Shown: piece after piece, positions 44,859 to 53,926 of the stretch | Numbering within the stretch: the first letter of the stretch is position 1 | Layout: each line of letters begins with the position of its first letter | Assembly: GCF_040276065.1 (NCBI RefSeq) | Contig: NZ_JBELOI010000006.1 | Location: forward strand, 170,630 to 234,629 | Reading direction: 5' to 3' | DNA length: 64,000 nt | Source: Castellaniella sp040276065 | GTDB lineage: Bacteria > Pseudomonadota > Gammaproteobacteria > Burkholderiales > Burkholderiaceae_B | Program-made: the position numbers and the translations under genes | Notes under the pieces: model-generated | What the model saw: the letters and a program-made list of their open reading frames with translations, nothing else | Told to the model about the DNA's origin: nothing | Database searches by the model: none

Positions 44859-46010
44859 TTAATGGCGTTGCCCCTGCAGCAGGTGCCGCGCCAGCGGCGC
44901 GCGCAGCGCCGGGGCGAGGTCCAGCGCCGCCAGGGCCGCGCCGCACAGATGCCGCAGCAGCGGGTTGCCGGTGGCGAACACCCGGGGCAGGGTATCGGTG
45001 ACGGCCAGGGTCAGGCCGCGGTCGATGCGGCGCCGGCTGGCGAAGCGCTCCAGCGCGGGCTGGACGTCCTCGTCGGGCCTGGCCAGCCAGGGCGCCAGGG
45101 CATCGGCCAGTTGCGCGGCGTCGCGCAGGCCGAGGTTCAGCCCCTGCCCGGCGACCGGATGCAAGGTTTGGGCGGCGTTGCCCACCGAGGCCACGCCGGT
45201 GCCCCGCAGGGCCGGCCCCGCATGCATCGACAGGGGAAAGACGTGCATCGCGCCGATCTTGCCCAAGGCGCCCAGGCGCTGGCCGAAGGCCTGCTGCAAG
45301 GCGGCGCCGAAGGCGTCGTCGTCCAGGGCTTCGAGGGCCCGCGCGCGGTCGGGCGGGACGCACCAGACCAGGCTGTACAGGTCTCCGCCGTCGGGATGGG
45401 GCAACAGGGCCAGCGGGCCGTGGCGCGTGAAGCGTTCGAAGGCGCGGCCGGGGATCGGCCGGGACGCGCGGATAGTGGACAGCACGGCGTGCTGGCCGTA
45501 TTCGCGGTGCAGTCCGCGCGGACGCTCGCCGTCCGAGACCAGCGCGGCGCGCGCGTCGAGATCCAGGTCGCCCACCCGCAGTCGCACCGGCCTGCCCGGC
45601 CGGGGGCGGCCGGGGCGCTCGAGGATGCGTTCGATGCCGCTGGCGCGGGCCGCCGCGTGCAGCGCGGCCAGGACCTCGTCGTAGGAGACCACGCAGCCCA
45701 GGCGCGGCACGCCCAGGTCGTGGTGGTCGATCAGGGTGCGGCCCAGGTGGCCGGCCTGCGAGACGTGGACGGTCAGGATCTCGGCCGCATGCGCCGGCCA
45801 GGCGTCCAGGGACTCGAGCAGCGCGCGGCTGCCGTGGTTCAGCGCCAGGGTGCGCGGATCCACCGAGCGGCCCTCGGCGCACGGCGCCGGTTCCGGGCCC
45901 AGCAGCGCGATGCGCCCGGGGTCGGGCGCGCGCCGCGCCAGGCACAGCGCCAGGGCGCAGCCCACCGGCCCGGTGCCGATGATCGCGATGTCGTATGCGG
46001 GAGTAGCCAT
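44859..46010 (-). CDS. UbiH/UbiF/VisC-family FAD-dependent hydroxylase
   Basis: A 383-residue class A flavin monooxygenase. YDIAIIGTGPVGCALALCLA near residue 6 is the dinucleotide-binding motif, GRSVDPRTLALNHGS is the conserved mid-region, and VGNAAQTLHPVAGQGLNLGLRDA is the FAD ribityl motif of ubiquinone-biosynthesis hydroxylases. It probably hydroxylates the aromatic ring of a ubiquinone precursor. Which position (UbiH, UbiI or UbiF) is not decidable here. A longer start at 46055 adds MSNSSSTDALRDRLP; 46010 matches the family better. Confidence 0.88.
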   Translation of the reverse strand: MATPAYDIAIIGTGPVGCALALCLARRAPDPGRIALLGPEPAPCAEGRSVDPRTLALNHGSRALLESLDAWPAHAAEILTVHVSQAGHLGRTLIDHHDLGVPRLGCVVSYDEVLAALHAAARASGIERILERPGRPRPGRPVRLRVGDLDLDARAALVSDGERPRGLHREYGQHAVLSTIRASRPIPGRAFERFTRHGPLALLPHPDGGDLYSLVWCVPPDRARALEALDDDAFGAALQQAFGQRLGALGKIGAMHVFPLSMHAGPALRGTGVASVGNAAQTLHPVAGQGLNLGLRDAAQLADALAPWLARPDEDVQPALERFASRRRIDRGLTLAVTDTLPRVFATGNPLLRHLCGAALAALDLAPALRAPLARHLLQGQRH

Positions 46011-46139
46011 GGGGAGCCTGTCGCGAAGCGCGTCCGTGGACGAGGAATTGCTCATTTTAGTGGAGTCGGCGGCCCTCGGCGCCGCGCCGTGGGGTCGCCC
46101 CCAAATGCTTTAAACTAGCGAGGTCATTTTCCTCGACGG

Positions 46140-47009
46140 ATGGTCTTTCCGATGGATGTTCTCGGCTGGCTGCGGCCCTGGGAATTCTCGCCCACGTTCG
46201 TGCTCGTGTTCCTCGCCGCCGCGGCCCTGTTCGTGCGCGGCCGCCGGGCGCACCGCGTGGGCAAGGTCCGCCAGTGGCTGTTCTGGGCCGGCATGATCGT
46301 GCTGTATCTGTCCTTGCACACCCGCATCGACTACTACGCCGAACGCATGTTCTTCATCCATCGCCTGCAGCACCTGGTCCTGCATCACCTGGGCCCCTTG
46401 CTGGTGATGGCCGCGTTTCCGGGCCAGGTGATGCGCGCCGGCCTGCCGCTGGCCTGGCGCACGGCGCTGGCCCGCGCACGGCGACACAACCGCGCAGTCC
46501 GCGTCATCGAGGCCCTGGCCACGCACAAGGTGCTCGTGCCGCTGCTGTTCGTCGCACTGGTGCTCGTCTGGCTCGAGCCCACCGTCCAGTTCTACTCGAT
46601 GCTGGACTGGCGCATCTACCGCTTCATGAACTGGTCGGTGGTGATCAGCGGCTGCCTGTACTGGAACCTGATCCTCGATCGGCGCCCCAGCCCCCCGGCG
46701 GCCATGAGTCCGGGCGCGCGGATCTTTTCGCCGATCCTCACCATGGTGCCGCAGATGATTGCCGGCGCGGTCATCGTGTTCACCGAGCACGACATCTACC
46801 CGGTGTTCGACCTGTGCGGCCGCGCCCTGTCGGACTTCAGCGCCGTCGATGACCAGATTTTCGGCGGCTTGATCATGTGGATCCCGGCGGGCCTGATCGA
46901 GACCTTCGGCCTGATGGTCGCGCTGGGCACCCTGATGCGGCTGTCCAAGCGCAACCGCCTGCCGCAGCGCCCGCGCCGGCAACGGCCCGCGCCGGCCGGC
47001 ACCGGATGA
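46140..47009 (+). CDS. CtaG-family cytochrome c oxidase assembly protein (caa3-type)
   Basis: A 289-residue inner-membrane protein with about 7 hydrophobic helices. The conserved His-rich segment YYAERMFFIHRLQHLVLHHLGPLLVM and the FMNWSVVISGCLYWNLILDRRP stretch are typical of the caa3_CtaG family (distinct from the copper chaperone CtaG/Cox11). Members are implicated in copper delivery to haem-copper oxidases. A TTAAACT box lies 30 bases upstream. An ATG at 46152 is an alternative start. The stop overlaps the start of the protease gene by 4 bases. Confidence 0.85.
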   Translation: MVFPMDVLGWLRPWEFSPTFVLVFLAAAALFVRGRRAHRVGKVRQWLFWAGMIVLYLSLHTRIDYYAERMFFIHRLQHLVLHHLGPLLVMAAFPGQVMRAGLPLAWRTALARARRHNRAVRVIEALATHKVLVPLLFVALVLVWLEPTVQFYSMLDWRIYRFMNWSVVISGCLYWNLILDRRPSPPAAMSPGARIFSPILTMVPQMIAGAVIVFTEHDIYPVFDLCGRALSDFSAVDDQIFGGLIMWIPAGLIETFGLMVALGTLMRLSKRNRLPQRPRRQRPAPAGTG

Positions 47010-48481
47010 ACGGCCGCGTACCCGGGTGGGCGCGCGGCCTGTGCCTGGCGGCCGCGCTCGCCGTGCCCTGCGCCTTGCCGGCGCAGCCCACCGGCTTGCC
47101 CAGCATGGGTTCGGCCTCGTCCGACGAGCTCTCGCCCCCGGTCGAGCGCCTGCTGGGCGACGCCATCATGGAGCAGGGCCGCCACGACCCCACCTACATC
47201 GCCGACCCCGACATCAATCAATACCTGACCGCGCTGGGCCGCGATCTGGCGGCGCACGCGCCCCAGCCCCTCGAGCAGCGCATCACCGTCTTTCCGGTGC
47301 GCGATCCGCAGATCAACGCCTTCGCCATGCCCGGCGGCTACATCGGCGTCAACAGCGGGCTGGTGTATGCCGCCCAGAGCGAGTCCGAGCTGGCGGCGGT
47401 GCTCGCCCACGAGATCGGCCACGTCATGCAGCGCCACATCGCGCGCGGGATTTCGCAGCAGTCCCAGAGCACCGGCATCATGGTCGCCAGCATGGTCGGG
47501 GCGTTGCTGGCGGCGCTGGCCGGCCAGGGGGACCTGGCCATGGGGGTCGCCACCTTTGGTCAGGCCGCCGCCATCGACCGCCAACTGGGTTTTTCGCGCA
47601 GCGCCGAGCAGGAGGCCGATCGCGCCGGCCTGCAGATGATGCGCCAGGCCGGCTTCGACACGCGCGGCATGGTCGAGATGTTCCGCCGCCTGATGAACGC
47701 CTCGCGCCTGAACGAAGGCCGCGGGGGCGGCTATGCCTCCACCCACCCGCTGTCGATCCAGCGCATGTCCGACATCGAGAATCGCGTGCGCGAGTATGCG
47801 CCCAAGGCCCACGCCGACAGCGCCGGGTTCTGGTTCTCGCGGGTGCGCCTGGGCCTGATCCAGTCGCAGTCCAATGCGGACCGCCAGCGTATGCAGTTGT
47901 CCCTGCGCACCGACGCGAAAGAGGCCCAGGGGGTGCGCAAGGCCGCCGCCCTGTACGGCCTGGCCTGGCTGGACTGGCAGGCCAAGGACTATGAGGCGGC
48001 CAGCCAGCGCCTGACCGAGGCGCGCGCGGCCGGCTCGGCCGCGCTGCTGGATGTCCTGGCGATCCAGCTCGAGCGCGCGCAGGGCCGCGACGCCCTCGAG
48101 ACCGCCGCCGCGGCCTGGCGCCGCTGGCCCGGCAGCCAGGGGGTGGCGGTGGCCTACGCGCAGGCGCTGCAAGCGGCCGGCCGCGACCAGGCGGCCGTCG
48201 AGTTCCTGCAGGCTCGCGTCCGCCAGTGGCCCGAGGCCGCGGATTTCCAAAAGCTGCTCGCCGGCAGCCTCGATCATCTGGGCAATGCGGTCGAGGCCCG
48301 CGAGGCGATGGCCCGTTATCACGAAGAGACCGGCGCCCTGTCCACGGCGGTCGAGCTTTTGCAGCAGGCCCGCACCCTGAGCGATGATTTCTACGAGCAG
48401 TCCAGGCTGGACACCCGCATCCGCGCCCTGCGTGACGAGCTCGAGACTCGGCGCGCCTTGCTGGAACGCTTCAAGTCATAG
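47006..48481 (+). CDS. M48 family metalloprotease/chaperone, BepA-like
   Basis: A 491-residue periplasmic protein. A signal peptide (GLCLAAALAVPCALPAQP) precedes an M48 zinc protease domain with HEIGH in AAVLAHEIGHVMQRHI near residue 135 and the third ligand Glu in SRSAEQEADRAGLQMM. The C-terminal half is a TPR array (AAALYGLAWLDWQAKDYEAA, then repeated RAAG, QLERA and ALQAAGR helices). BepA assembles or degrades stalled LptD and Bam substrates. The start overlaps the CtaG-like gene (ATGA). The 3' end overlaps the convergent hydrolase gene by 11 bases. Confidence 0.92.
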   Translation: MNGRVPGWARGLCLAAALAVPCALPAQPTGLPSMGSASSDELSPPVERLLGDAIMEQGRHDPTYIADPDINQYLTALGRDLAAHAPQPLEQRITVFPVRDPQINAFAMPGGYIGVNSGLVYAAQSESELAAVLAHEIGHVMQRHIARGISQQSQSTGIMVASMVGALLAALAGQGDLAMGVATFGQAAAIDRQLGFSRSAEQEADRAGLQMMRQAGFDTRGMVEMFRRLMNASRLNEGRGGGYASTHPLSIQRMSDIENRVREYAPKAHADSAGFWFSRVRLGLIQSQSNADRQRMQLSLRTDAKEAQGVRKAAALYGLAWLDWQAKDYEAASQRLTEARAAGSAALLDVLAIQLERAQGRDALETAAAAWRRWPGSQGVAVAYAQALQAAGRDQAAVEFLQARVRQWPEAADFQKLLAGSLDHLGNAVEAREAMARYHEETGALSTAVELLQQARTLSDDFYEQSRLDTRIRALRDELETRRALLERFKS

Positions 48482-49556
48482 TGTCGAAATAGCCCGCCAG
48501 GCGCGCCGGCAGCCACAGCAGGTTGCCGGGAAAGGCGCCCGTGGCGAACCCCGTGTGCCCACCCTGCGCGGGCTGGTGCAGCAGGACGGCGTCGGAGGCG
48601 TCGCGCGAACCGGGCAGCGAGGCCTGGGGCACGAGCGGATCGTTGCGCGCGTTCAGGATCAGCGTCGGCAGGCGGATGCCCTGCAGCAGCGGCAGGCTGG
48701 AGGCGCGCGTCCAGTAGTCCAGCGCATTGCGGTAGCCGTGCATGGGCGCGGTGTACAGATCATCGAGCTCGCGCAACGTGCGTAGCTGCTGGGTGCGCAT
48801 GACGTCGATCGAGCCCGGGAAACTGTCGGCCTTGCCGAGGATCTTGCGCCGGATCGTCCGCAGGAAATAGCGCGAATACAGGTGGCGGCCGAGAAAGGTG
48901 TCCGAGAGCTTGCGCCCGCAGGCGGGCAGGTCCATGGGCACCGAGACCGCGGCCGCGGCCTCGAGCGGGATGGCGCCGGCCCCCGCCTCGCCCAGGTATT
49001 TCAGCAGCGCGTTGCCGCCCAGCGAGATCCCGGCGGCGCGCCAGCGCGCGCCCGGCAGGCGGCGGCGCGCGTGTTGCAGCAGGCTCTCGATTTCGGGCGT
49101 GTCGCCCGAGTAATAGGCGCGCGCCATGCGGTTGGGAAAGCCCGAGCAGCCGCGGAAGTGGGCGATCGCCACGACCCAGCCGCGCGCCCGGAAATAGTGC
49201 GCGATCGATTGGCTGTAGTGGCTGAGGCTGCCGCCCTCGAGGCCGTGGAACAGGATCAGTGCGTCGCAATCGGCGGGCAGCCGCGCCCAGTCGTCGTCGT
49301 GCATCCAGCGCCGCGCGCCCGTCGGAGCCAGCGCGGCCTCGTGTGGCGCGGCCGCGCCATCGGGCAGGCGCTCGGGGTGCAGCCCCGGGCCGCACCAGTC
49401 CAGGTCGAGGAAGTCGCCATCGGCCAGCTCCAGGCGTTCGCGCACGAAATGGACGTGATGGTGTTGGGCGAACAGGGCGCTGTACAGGGTCTGCGCGTGG
49501 CCGCCCGGCAGCCAGCCCGGAACCGGGCACTGGCTGGCGTCGATGTGCGCGCCCAT
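48471..49556 (-). CDS. YheT-family alpha/beta hydrolase
   Basis: A 361-residue serine hydrolase. PGWLPGGHAQTLYSALF at the start is the YheT landmark. LILFHGLEGGSLSHYSQSIAHYF gives the oxyanion region, GISLGGNALLKYLGE the nucleophilic Ser, and QGGHTGFATG the catalytic His. The substrate is unknown; family members are esterase-like. It lies 14 bases downstream of the SnoaL-like gene region in the same direction. Confidence 0.88.
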   Translation of the reverse strand: MGAHIDASQCPVPGWLPGGHAQTLYSALFAQHHHVHFVRERLELADGDFLDLDWCGPGLHPERLPDGAAAPHEAALAPTGARRWMHDDDWARLPADCDALILFHGLEGGSLSHYSQSIAHYFRARGWVVAIAHFRGCSGFPNRMARAYYSGDTPEIESLLQHARRRLPGARWRAAGISLGGNALLKYLGEAGAGAIPLEAAAAVSVPMDLPACGRKLSDTFLGRHLYSRYFLRTIRRKILGKADSFPGSIDVMRTQQLRTLRELDDLYTAPMHGYRNALDYWTRASSLPLLQGIRLPTLILNARNDPLVPQASLPGSRDASDAVLLHQPAQGGHTGFATGAFPGNLLWLPARLAGYFDTMT

Positions 49557-49570
49557 GGCCCCGGCCCCGG

Positions 49571-49993
49571 TCAGTGCACGGTCTGCGAGTCGCCCCGCAG
49601 ATCGAACAATTCCGCCTGGCGGGGCGCGTTCGAGGTGTGATGCACCACCATCCGCCAGCCTTGCGGGCCCTTGTGGTAGATGTTGGTGGTGTAGAAGTTC
49701 AGGGTGTCCTTGCCGCGCGGCGTATCGACCATGAGCTGTTCGATCAGCACGTGCACCGAGCTCATCACGCCCGTCATCACCGTGGCGCGCATCGGGAACG
49801 CGGCGATCGGGCCGTTGGCGAGGATATGCTCCCAGGCGTCGCGCACGGCGCTCTGGCCGATCACGCGCAGGCCGCCCGGGTGGATGCAGACGATATCCTC
49901 GTCATCCCCCCAGACGCGCATCATCATGGCCACATCGGCTTGGCGCATGGCTTCGTAGAAAGCGTATTCGGCTTCTTCGGGGGTCGGAAACAT
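49571..49993 (-). CDS. SnoaL-like/NTF2-fold protein
   Basis: A 140-residue cone-fold protein. EEAEYAFYEAMRQADVAMMMRVWGDDEDIVCIHPGG is the standard start of this family, and GWRMVVHHTSN closes the barrel. No catalytic residues can be assigned, so the biochemical role is unknown. The ATG at 49993 is the natural domain start inside a longer open frame. It sits between the zinc-finger gene and the YheT-like gene. Confidence 0.82.
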   Translation of the reverse strand: MFPTPEEAEYAFYEAMRQADVAMMMRVWGDDEDIVCIHPGGLRVIGQSAVRDAWEHILANGPIAAFPMRATVMTGVMSSVHVLIEQLMVDTPRGKDTLNFYTTNIYHKGPQGWRMVVHHTSNAPRQAELFDLRGDSQTVH

Positions 49994-50046
49994 GGAGTGT
50001 GTCGCAAAGCGCCGGGGCCGGGCCGCCGGCGGGTCTCGGGGTCTTG

Positions 50047-50256
50047 CTAGTGGTGGCCGTGGACTTTCTCGCCCTCGCGCAACGCGTAGCGCGCGCCGCA
50101 GTACTGGCATTTGGCCACGTCGGACTTGAGGACCTCGATGTAGATGCGCGGGTGCATGCTCCACAGGGGGGATTTGGGGCCGGGGCAATGGACCGGCAGA
50201 TCGTCGGCGCCGACGTAGATGATGTCCTGCTCGGGGACCTTGGGCGGGGTGCTCAT
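50047..50256 (-). CDS. Zinc-finger domain protein (CHCC type)
   Basis: A 69-residue protein with C (LPVHCPGP), H (SMHPRIYIEVL) and the pair CQYC near the C-terminus, the CHCC zinc arrangement also found in NDUFS6-like complex I accessory subunits. It ends with a His-rich VHGHH. Its ATG follows the ilvE stop after 2 bases, so it is co-transcribed with ilvE. The gene pair recurs in related bacteria as far as I recall, but the function is unknown. Confidence 0.88.
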   Translation of the reverse strand: MSTPPKVPEQDIIYVGADDLPVHCPGPKSPLWSMHPRIYIEVLKSDVAKCQYCGARYALREGEKVHGHH

Positions 50257-50258
50257 GT

Positions 50259-51179
50259 TCAGACCTTGGCGAGCCAGTGGTGGAATTTCGGGGTCTTGCC
50301 GCTGACGACGTCGAAGAACGCCTTTTGCAATTGCCCGGTGATCGGCCCGCGTTCGCCGGCGCCGATCTGGCGGCCGTCGATCTCGCGGATGGGGGTGACC
50401 TCGGCGGCGGTGCCGGTAAAGAACGCCTCGTCGGCGATGTACAGATCGTCGCGCGTCAGGCGCCGCGTCACGATCTGGAGGCCCAGTTCCGCCGCCAGTT
50501 GATGGATGGTGTTGCGGGTGATGCCCGTCAGCGCCGAGGCGATCTCGGGCTCGTACAGCACGCCGTCGCGCACCATGAAGATGTTTTCCCCCGAGCCCTC
50601 GGCCACGAAGCCATCGGTGTCGAGCAGGATGGCCTCGTCGTAGCCGTGGTCCAGCGCCTCGGCGTTGGCCAGGATCGAATTGGCGTAGGTGCTGGCGACC
50701 TTGGCGCGCGGCATGGTGACGTTCACGTGTTGGCGCGCGTAGGACGAGACCTTGACCCGGATGCCCTGACGCAGGGCGTCCTCGCCCAGATAGGCGCCCC
50801 AGGGCCAGGCGGCGATGGCGACGTGGACCGAGGCGCCGCGCGGCGAGACGCCCATTTTTTCCGAGCCGTAGAACACCAGCGGACGGATATAGCAGGATTC
50901 CAGCGCGTTGCGGCGCACGACCTCGATGTGGGCCTCGGAGATCGCGTCCTGGGAATACGGAATCCGCATCTGGTAGATATGGGCCGAATTGAACAGGCGG
51001 CGCGTGTGGTCGGCGAGCCTGAAGATCGCGGTGCCGTGATCGGTCTTGTAGGCCCTGACGCCCTCGAATACCGCCAGCCCGTAGTGCAGCGAGTGCGTCA
51101 GCACGTGCGTGGTGGCCTCGCGCCACGGAACCAGCTTGCCGTCATACCAGATAAAGCCGTCGCGGTCTGCCATGGACAT
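50259..51179 (-). CDS. ilvE: Branched-chain amino acid aminotransferase
   Basis: A 306-residue fold-type IV PLP enzyme that interconverts Leu/Ile/Val and their 2-oxo acids. FIWYDGKLVPWREATTHVL opens the protein. HYGLAVFEGVRAY, the PLP lysine in MPRAKVASTYANS and EGSGENIFMVRDG, followed by GITRNTI, are the IlvE signatures. An AAGGAGA site precedes the ATG at 51179, which settles the start. It heads a short operon with the zinc-finger gene. Confidence 0.95.
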   Translation of the reverse strand: MSMADRDGFIWYDGKLVPWREATTHVLTHSLHYGLAVFEGVRAYKTDHGTAIFRLADHTRRLFNSAHIYQMRIPYSQDAISEAHIEVVRRNALESCYIRPLVFYGSEKMGVSPRGASVHVAIAAWPWGAYLGEDALRQGIRVKVSSYARQHVNVTMPRAKVASTYANSILANAEALDHGYDEAILLDTDGFVAEGSGENIFMVRDGVLYEPEIASALTGITRNTIHQLAAELGLQIVTRRLTRDDLYIADEAFFTGTAAEVTPIREIDGRQIGAGERGPITGQLQKAFFDVVSGKTPKFHHWLAKV

Positions 51180-51305
51180 CGCGTTCTCCTTCGATGGGAA
51201 GGCGTTTATTGTACCAATTGCCCGGCCTCGAGCTAAGCGCGCTAAAATAGACAGGTTATGGACGCGCGTGCCCCATCGCGGCGGCGCGCGCAACAACGGC
51301 CACAG

Positions 51306-52700
51306 ATGACTGAAACCCCTCGCACCGACCCCCCCGTCGCGCAACCCGTTCCCTTTTCCAGCTTCGGCCTGCACCCGGGCATCATGCAAGCGGTCGAGGC
51401 GACCGGCTATGCCTCGGCGACCCCGATCCAGGCCGCCGCGATCCCGCTGGCCATGGCGGGGCGCGACGTCATGGGCGCCGCCCAGACCGGCACGGGCAAG
51501 ACCGCGGCCTTCTCGCTGCCGATCCTGCACCGGCTGATGCCCTTTGCCAGCAACAGCGCCTCCCCGGCCCGCCACCCGGTGCGCGCGCTGATCCTCACGC
51601 CCACGCGCGAGCTCGCCGACCAGGTGCACGCCAACGTCGCCCTCTACAGCAGCCACGTGCCGCTGCGCACCGCCGTGGTGTTCGGCGGCGTCGACATCCG
51701 GCCGCAGCGCGACCTGCTGCGCCAGGGTTGCGAGATCCTCATCGCCACGCCGGGCCGCCTGCTCGACCATGTCGAGCAGCGCAACGTCAACCTCGGACAA
51801 GTCGGCATCCTGGTGCTGGACGAGGCCGACCGCATGCTCGACATGGGCTTCCTGCCCGATCTGGACCGCATCATGCGGCTGTTGCCCGAGGGGCGGCAGG
51901 GCCTGCTGTTCTCGGCGACCTTCAGCAACGAGATCCGCAAGCTCGGACGCACCTTTCTGCGCAATCCGGTCGAGGTCGAGGTCGCCCGCCCCAACGCGAC
52001 GGCCGACACCGTCACCCAGGTCGCCTATCCCCTGGCCGGCGACGACAAGCGCCGGGCGGTGGTGCACCTGGTGAAATCGCGCAATCTGAACCAGGTCATC
52101 GTTTTTTCCAACACCAAGATCGGCTGCAGCCGCCTGGCGCGCCAGTTGGCGCAGGACGGCGTGCGCGCCGAGTCCATCCACGGCAACAAGTCCCAGATCG
52201 AGCGCATGAAGGCGCTGGACGCCTTCAAGGCCGGCGACCTCGAGGTCCTGGTGGCCACCGACGTGGCCGCGCGCGGCCTGGATGTCGCCGGGGTACCCTG
52301 CGTCATCAACTACGATCTGCCCTACAACGCCGAGGATTACGTCCACCGCATCGGCCGCACCGGCCGGGCCGGGGCCTCGGGCGAGGCCATCGCGTTCTTT
52401 GCCCCCGACGAGGAACGCTACCTGTCCGACATCGAGAAACTCATCAAGGTCCAGATCCCGCGTGGCGAGCTCGACCTGCCCCGCGCCTCGCGCCGCCGCC
52501 CCGTCGGCAGCCATCGCGGCGGCCCGCACCACTGGCACGACGATGCGCCGGTGGATGATTTCTTTACCAAGCCTTACGTCCCCGCGCCGCGCGATGCGGA
52601 CGCGCCGCCGGCGGAATCATCGGTCGCGAGCCCGGTCGTCGTGTCCACGGGCCGCGCCGTGGGCGTCCTGCTAGGCGGCGGCGCCCATAAACTCTTTTAG
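51306..52700 (+). CDS. DEAD-box RNA helicase, RhlE-like
   Basis: A 464-residue ATP-dependent RNA helicase. The Q motif precedes GYASATPIQAAAIP; motif I is AAQTGTGKTAA near residue 65, II is VLDEADRMLDMGF, III SAT is LFSATFS, and VI is HRIGRTGRAG. The C-terminal ~90 residues are low-complexity, with Arg and Gly then Pro/Ala. RhlE-type enzymes act in ribosome assembly and RNA turnover. A TAAAAT box lies at 51243-51248. The ATG at 51258 would leave almost no leader, so 51306 is used. The 3' end overlaps the convergent thioredoxin-like gene by 30 bases. Confidence 0.9.
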   Translation: MTETPRTDPPVAQPVPFSSFGLHPGIMQAVEATGYASATPIQAAAIPLAMAGRDVMGAAQTGTGKTAAFSLPILHRLMPFASNSASPARHPVRALILTPTRELADQVHANVALYSSHVPLRTAVVFGGVDIRPQRDLLRQGCEILIATPGRLLDHVEQRNVNLGQVGILVLDEADRMLDMGFLPDLDRIMRLLPEGRQGLLFSATFSNEIRKLGRTFLRNPVEVEVARPNATADTVTQVAYPLAGDDKRRAVVHLVKSRNLNQVIVFSNTKIGCSRLARQLAQDGVRAESIHGNKSQIERMKALDAFKAGDLEVLVATDVAARGLDVAGVPCVINYDLPYNAEDYVHRIGRTGRAGASGEAIAFFAPDEERYLSDIEKLIKVQIPRGELDLPRASRRRPVGSHRGGPHHWHDDAPVDDFFTKPYVPAPRDADAPPAESSVASPVVVSTGRAVGVLLGGGAHKLF

Positions 52701-53054
52701 GTCGCCGGGCCCGGCGTCGACGGGCGGCATCGATCCCGCCGCGCGCGCCAGGCGCTCGAGGTGCTGGATGTGCGGCAACTGAGTTCCCCAGAATCGCGTA
52801 CCCCCCTGGTCCTGCAGCAGCAAGGTCGGGAAATTCTCGACGTCCTCGTCCCCCAGCCATTCTGGATCATCCTCGATGTCGATCCAGAGGAACAAGGCCT
52901 CGGGCATGCGCCGGGCCAATTCCTCGAAGGCGGGCCGGTATTGCGTGCAGGTGTCGCACCACGCGGCGCAATAACAGGCGATCCTCAGGCCCGCATGGGC
53001 CTCGAGACGCTCGCGCAGCGCCGGCAGATCGGTGCGGGGGTTAAAGACGGTCAT
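52671..53054 (-). CDS. Thioredoxin-like protein with WCDTC motif
   Basis: A 127-residue thioredoxin-fold protein. YCAAWCDTCTQYRPAFEELA contains the CxxC redox pair near residue 34, and NFPTLLLQDQGG supplies the cis-proline. There is no signal peptide, so it acts in the cytosol as a disulfide reductase of unknown partner. The ending is unusually Gly/Ala/Pro-rich. Confidence 0.87.
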   Translation of the reverse strand: MTVFNPRTDLPALRERLEAHAGLRIACYCAAWCDTCTQYRPAFEELARRMPEALFLWIDIEDDPEWLGDEDVENFPTLLLQDQGGTRFWGTQLPHIQHLERLARAAGSMPPVDAGPGDLKEFMGAAA

Positions 53055-53129
53055 ACGGGCGGCGATCCGGTTGTTCGAGTGGGATATTGATGACTATGAT
53101 AATCGTATTATCCGAAAGGGAAGGTTCGC

Positions 53130-53921
53130 ATGACCCGACATGAACTGGCCTTGCGCAAGCACGGGCGGCCCTCCGGCCTGGCGCTGGTCGCGCAGGCCTT
53201 TCGCCGCGCCCTGATCAGTCAATTGCATCCCCGCATGCTGGCGGCCCTGTTGCTGCCCTTCGTCATCGCGTTCCTGGGCGCGGTGGTGCTGCTGTGGCTG
53301 TTCTGGGATCCCCTGACAGCCTGGCTCAACGGCGAGGCCTCGAGCTGGGGCGTGCTCAACACCATCGACGGCTGGCTGGTCGCCGCCGGCCTGTTTTCGC
53401 TGAAGCTCTGGCTGGTGCCGGTCATGGCCGCCGGCATCCTGCTGCCCATGGCCGGCATCCTCGGCCTGGTGATCGCGGCGGTGTTCGTGATGCCGCTGGT
53501 GCTGCGGCACCTCGAGCTTCGCGAATACAAGGGTGTGGGGCGCCAGGGCGCAAACGCCCTGGTGCTGGGCACCTGGAACGCCATCTGGGTCGGCGTGCTG
53601 TTTTGCATCGGCTGGCTGCTCACCATGCCCTTGTGGCTGATTCCGCCGCTCGCCCTGATCCTGCCGGTGTTCTGGTGGGCTTTTGCCTTTACACGCATGC
53701 TGCGCGTGGACGCCATGATCGAGCACGCCAGCCCGGCCGAGCGCCGCCTGCTGTGGCGGCGCCACAATCGCCAATTCTGGCTGATAGGCGGGTGCCTCGC
53801 GCTGATCAACCTGATCCCCCCCGCCTGGCTGGTGATCCCGGTGTTCTCGGCCCTGGTGTATGCGCACTTCTGCCTCGAGGCCATCCGCCGGCTGCGCGCC
53901 GAAACCGTCATCGACGTCTGA
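53130..53921 (+). CDS. EI24/CysZ-like membrane protein
   Basis: A 263-residue inner-membrane protein with about 6 hydrophobic segments (LLPFVIAFLGAVVLLWLFW, then VMAAGILLPMAGILGLVIAA, IWVGVLFCIGWLLTMPLWLI and a C-terminal pair). It belongs to the EI24 domain family, which includes CysZ, a sulfate channel in enterobacteria. No sulfur genes lie nearby, so sulfate transport is not inferred. The stop is followed after 5 bases by the CinA-type gene. Confidence 0.85.
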   Translation: MTRHELALRKHGRPSGLALVAQAFRRALISQLHPRMLAALLLPFVIAFLGAVVLLWLFWDPLTAWLNGEASSWGVLNTIDGWLVAAGLFSLKLWLVPVMAAGILLPMAGILGLVIAAVFVMPLVLRHLELREYKGVGRQGANALVLGTWNAIWVGVLFCIGWLLTMPLWLIPPLALILPVFWWAFAFTRMLRVDAMIEHASPAERRLLWRRHNRQFWLIGGCLALINLIPPAWLVIPVFSALVYAHFCLEAIRRLRAETVIDV

Positions 53922-53926
53922 AGCCC

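Noticed and set aside
53130..53921. Sulfate transporter CysZ
   Set aside because: Only the general EI24 membrane fold is supported; no cys genes are adjacent.
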